Part shown: one piece after another, positions 5,672-5,775 of the stretch
Layout: every line of letters begins with the position of its first letter
How positions within the stretch are numbered: position 1 is the stretch's first letter
Source of the DNA: Caldifarciminota bacterium 4484_18
GTDB taxonomy: Bacteria > Hydrothermota > UBA3073 > NMUJ01
Length of the DNA stretch: 5,775 bases
Direction of reading: 5' to 3'
Assembly: GCA_002256535.1 (NCBI GenBank)
Contig: NMUJ01000065.1
Span: 1 to 5,775, forward strand
The notes under the pieces: generated by a model
Seen by the model: the letters and a program-made list of their open reading frames with translations, nothing else
Told to the model about the DNA's origin: nothing
Databases searched by the model: none
Program-made: the position numbers and the translations under genes

Positions 5672-5775
5672 ATGTGGCACGAAAACCTTAAGTTAGGTGA
5701 GCCGCGGTTCATACGTAACCTGTTTATTGTGCCGGTGATTGGCAGCAATGGTAACGGCACAGATATTGTCACATT
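5672..5775 (+). CDS. N-terminus of an ARPP-1/DUF6569-like protein (partial)
   Basis: The plus-strand frame from ATG 5672 stays open to the window edge (34 full codons). The peptide contains ENLKLGEPRFIRNLFIVPVI (4-23). From memory this resembles the N-terminus of the ARPP-1 (DUF6569) family, which has the pattern 'L-x-LGEP-x-x-x-x-NL-x-x-xP' and is of poorly known function. An in-frame stop at 5645-5647 bounds the 5' end. ATG is the only standard start, and no Shine-Dalgarno sequence precedes it. It is divergent from tpiA, and the 96 bases between the starts hold both promoter candidates. The fragment is short, so the family call is tentative. Confidence 0.5.
   Translation, partial: MWHENLKLGEPRFIRNLFIVPVIGSNGNGTDIVT

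Noticed and set aside
5584..5772. Minus-strand 62-codon frame upstream of tpiA
   Set aside because: It begins with a non-ATG codon, has no recognisable content, covers the promoter and dyad, and lies opposite the more protein-like plus-strand frame from 5672.
1..5775. CRISPR, phage, transposon or defence system
   Set aside because: No repeat arrays, terminal inverted repeats, transposase, integrase or defence motifs were seen; apart from a few short gaps the window is filled by housekeeping genes.

Overview
This is a compact bacterial operon read almost entirely from the minus strand, with one divergent gene entering at the right edge. It is clearly bacterial: ribosomal proteins bL21 and bL27, SecG, DprA and a PyrD/PyrK-type dihydroorotate dehydrogenase are all present. 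Base composition is moderate, and arginine is mostly CGT. The small ferredoxin resembles the single-cluster type of Thermotoga-like anaerobes, and NAD-linked PyrDK also fits an anaerobic life. bL27 starts directly with MAHKKG and lacks the cleaved N-terminal extension typical of Firmicutes. I cannot name the phylum; an uncultured anaerobic lineage (for example a WOR-3/TA06-like candidate phylum) is only a guess.

Layout in transcription order (right to left): a damaged tpiA (5575-4888), secG (4888-4592), rplU (4595-4281), rpmA (4271-4008), dprA (4021-2951), a 60-residue ferredoxin (2905-2723), a TPR protein (2601-1450, 5' end uncertain), pyrK (1487-771) and pyrD (774-1, cut by the window edge). 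Overlaps of 1 to 38 bases and Shine-Dalgarno sequences buried in the preceding gene indicate co-transcription with translational coupling. A consensus TTGACA box upstream of tpiA, with a perfect inverted repeat filling the promoter spacer, is the likely operon promoter. A second, weaker promoter candidate lies just before the ferredoxin. On the plus strand, a gene starting at 5672 runs off the window and looks like the N-terminus of an ARPP-1/DUF6569-like protein.

The genes cover glycolysis (TpiA), protein export (SecG), the ribosome (bL21, bL27), DNA uptake and recombination (DprA), electron transfer (ferredoxin) and the redox step of pyrimidine synthesis (PyrK/PyrD). This is a housekeeping mixture, not one pathway, and I see no phage, transposon, CRISPR or defence system. 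The most notable observation is that tpiA carries two independent lesions: an internal deletion with frameshift near its 5' end, which separates the catalytic lysine from the rest of the enzyme, and a perfect 24-base in-frame tandem duplication. The 5' end of the TPR gene also looks disrupted or misassigned.
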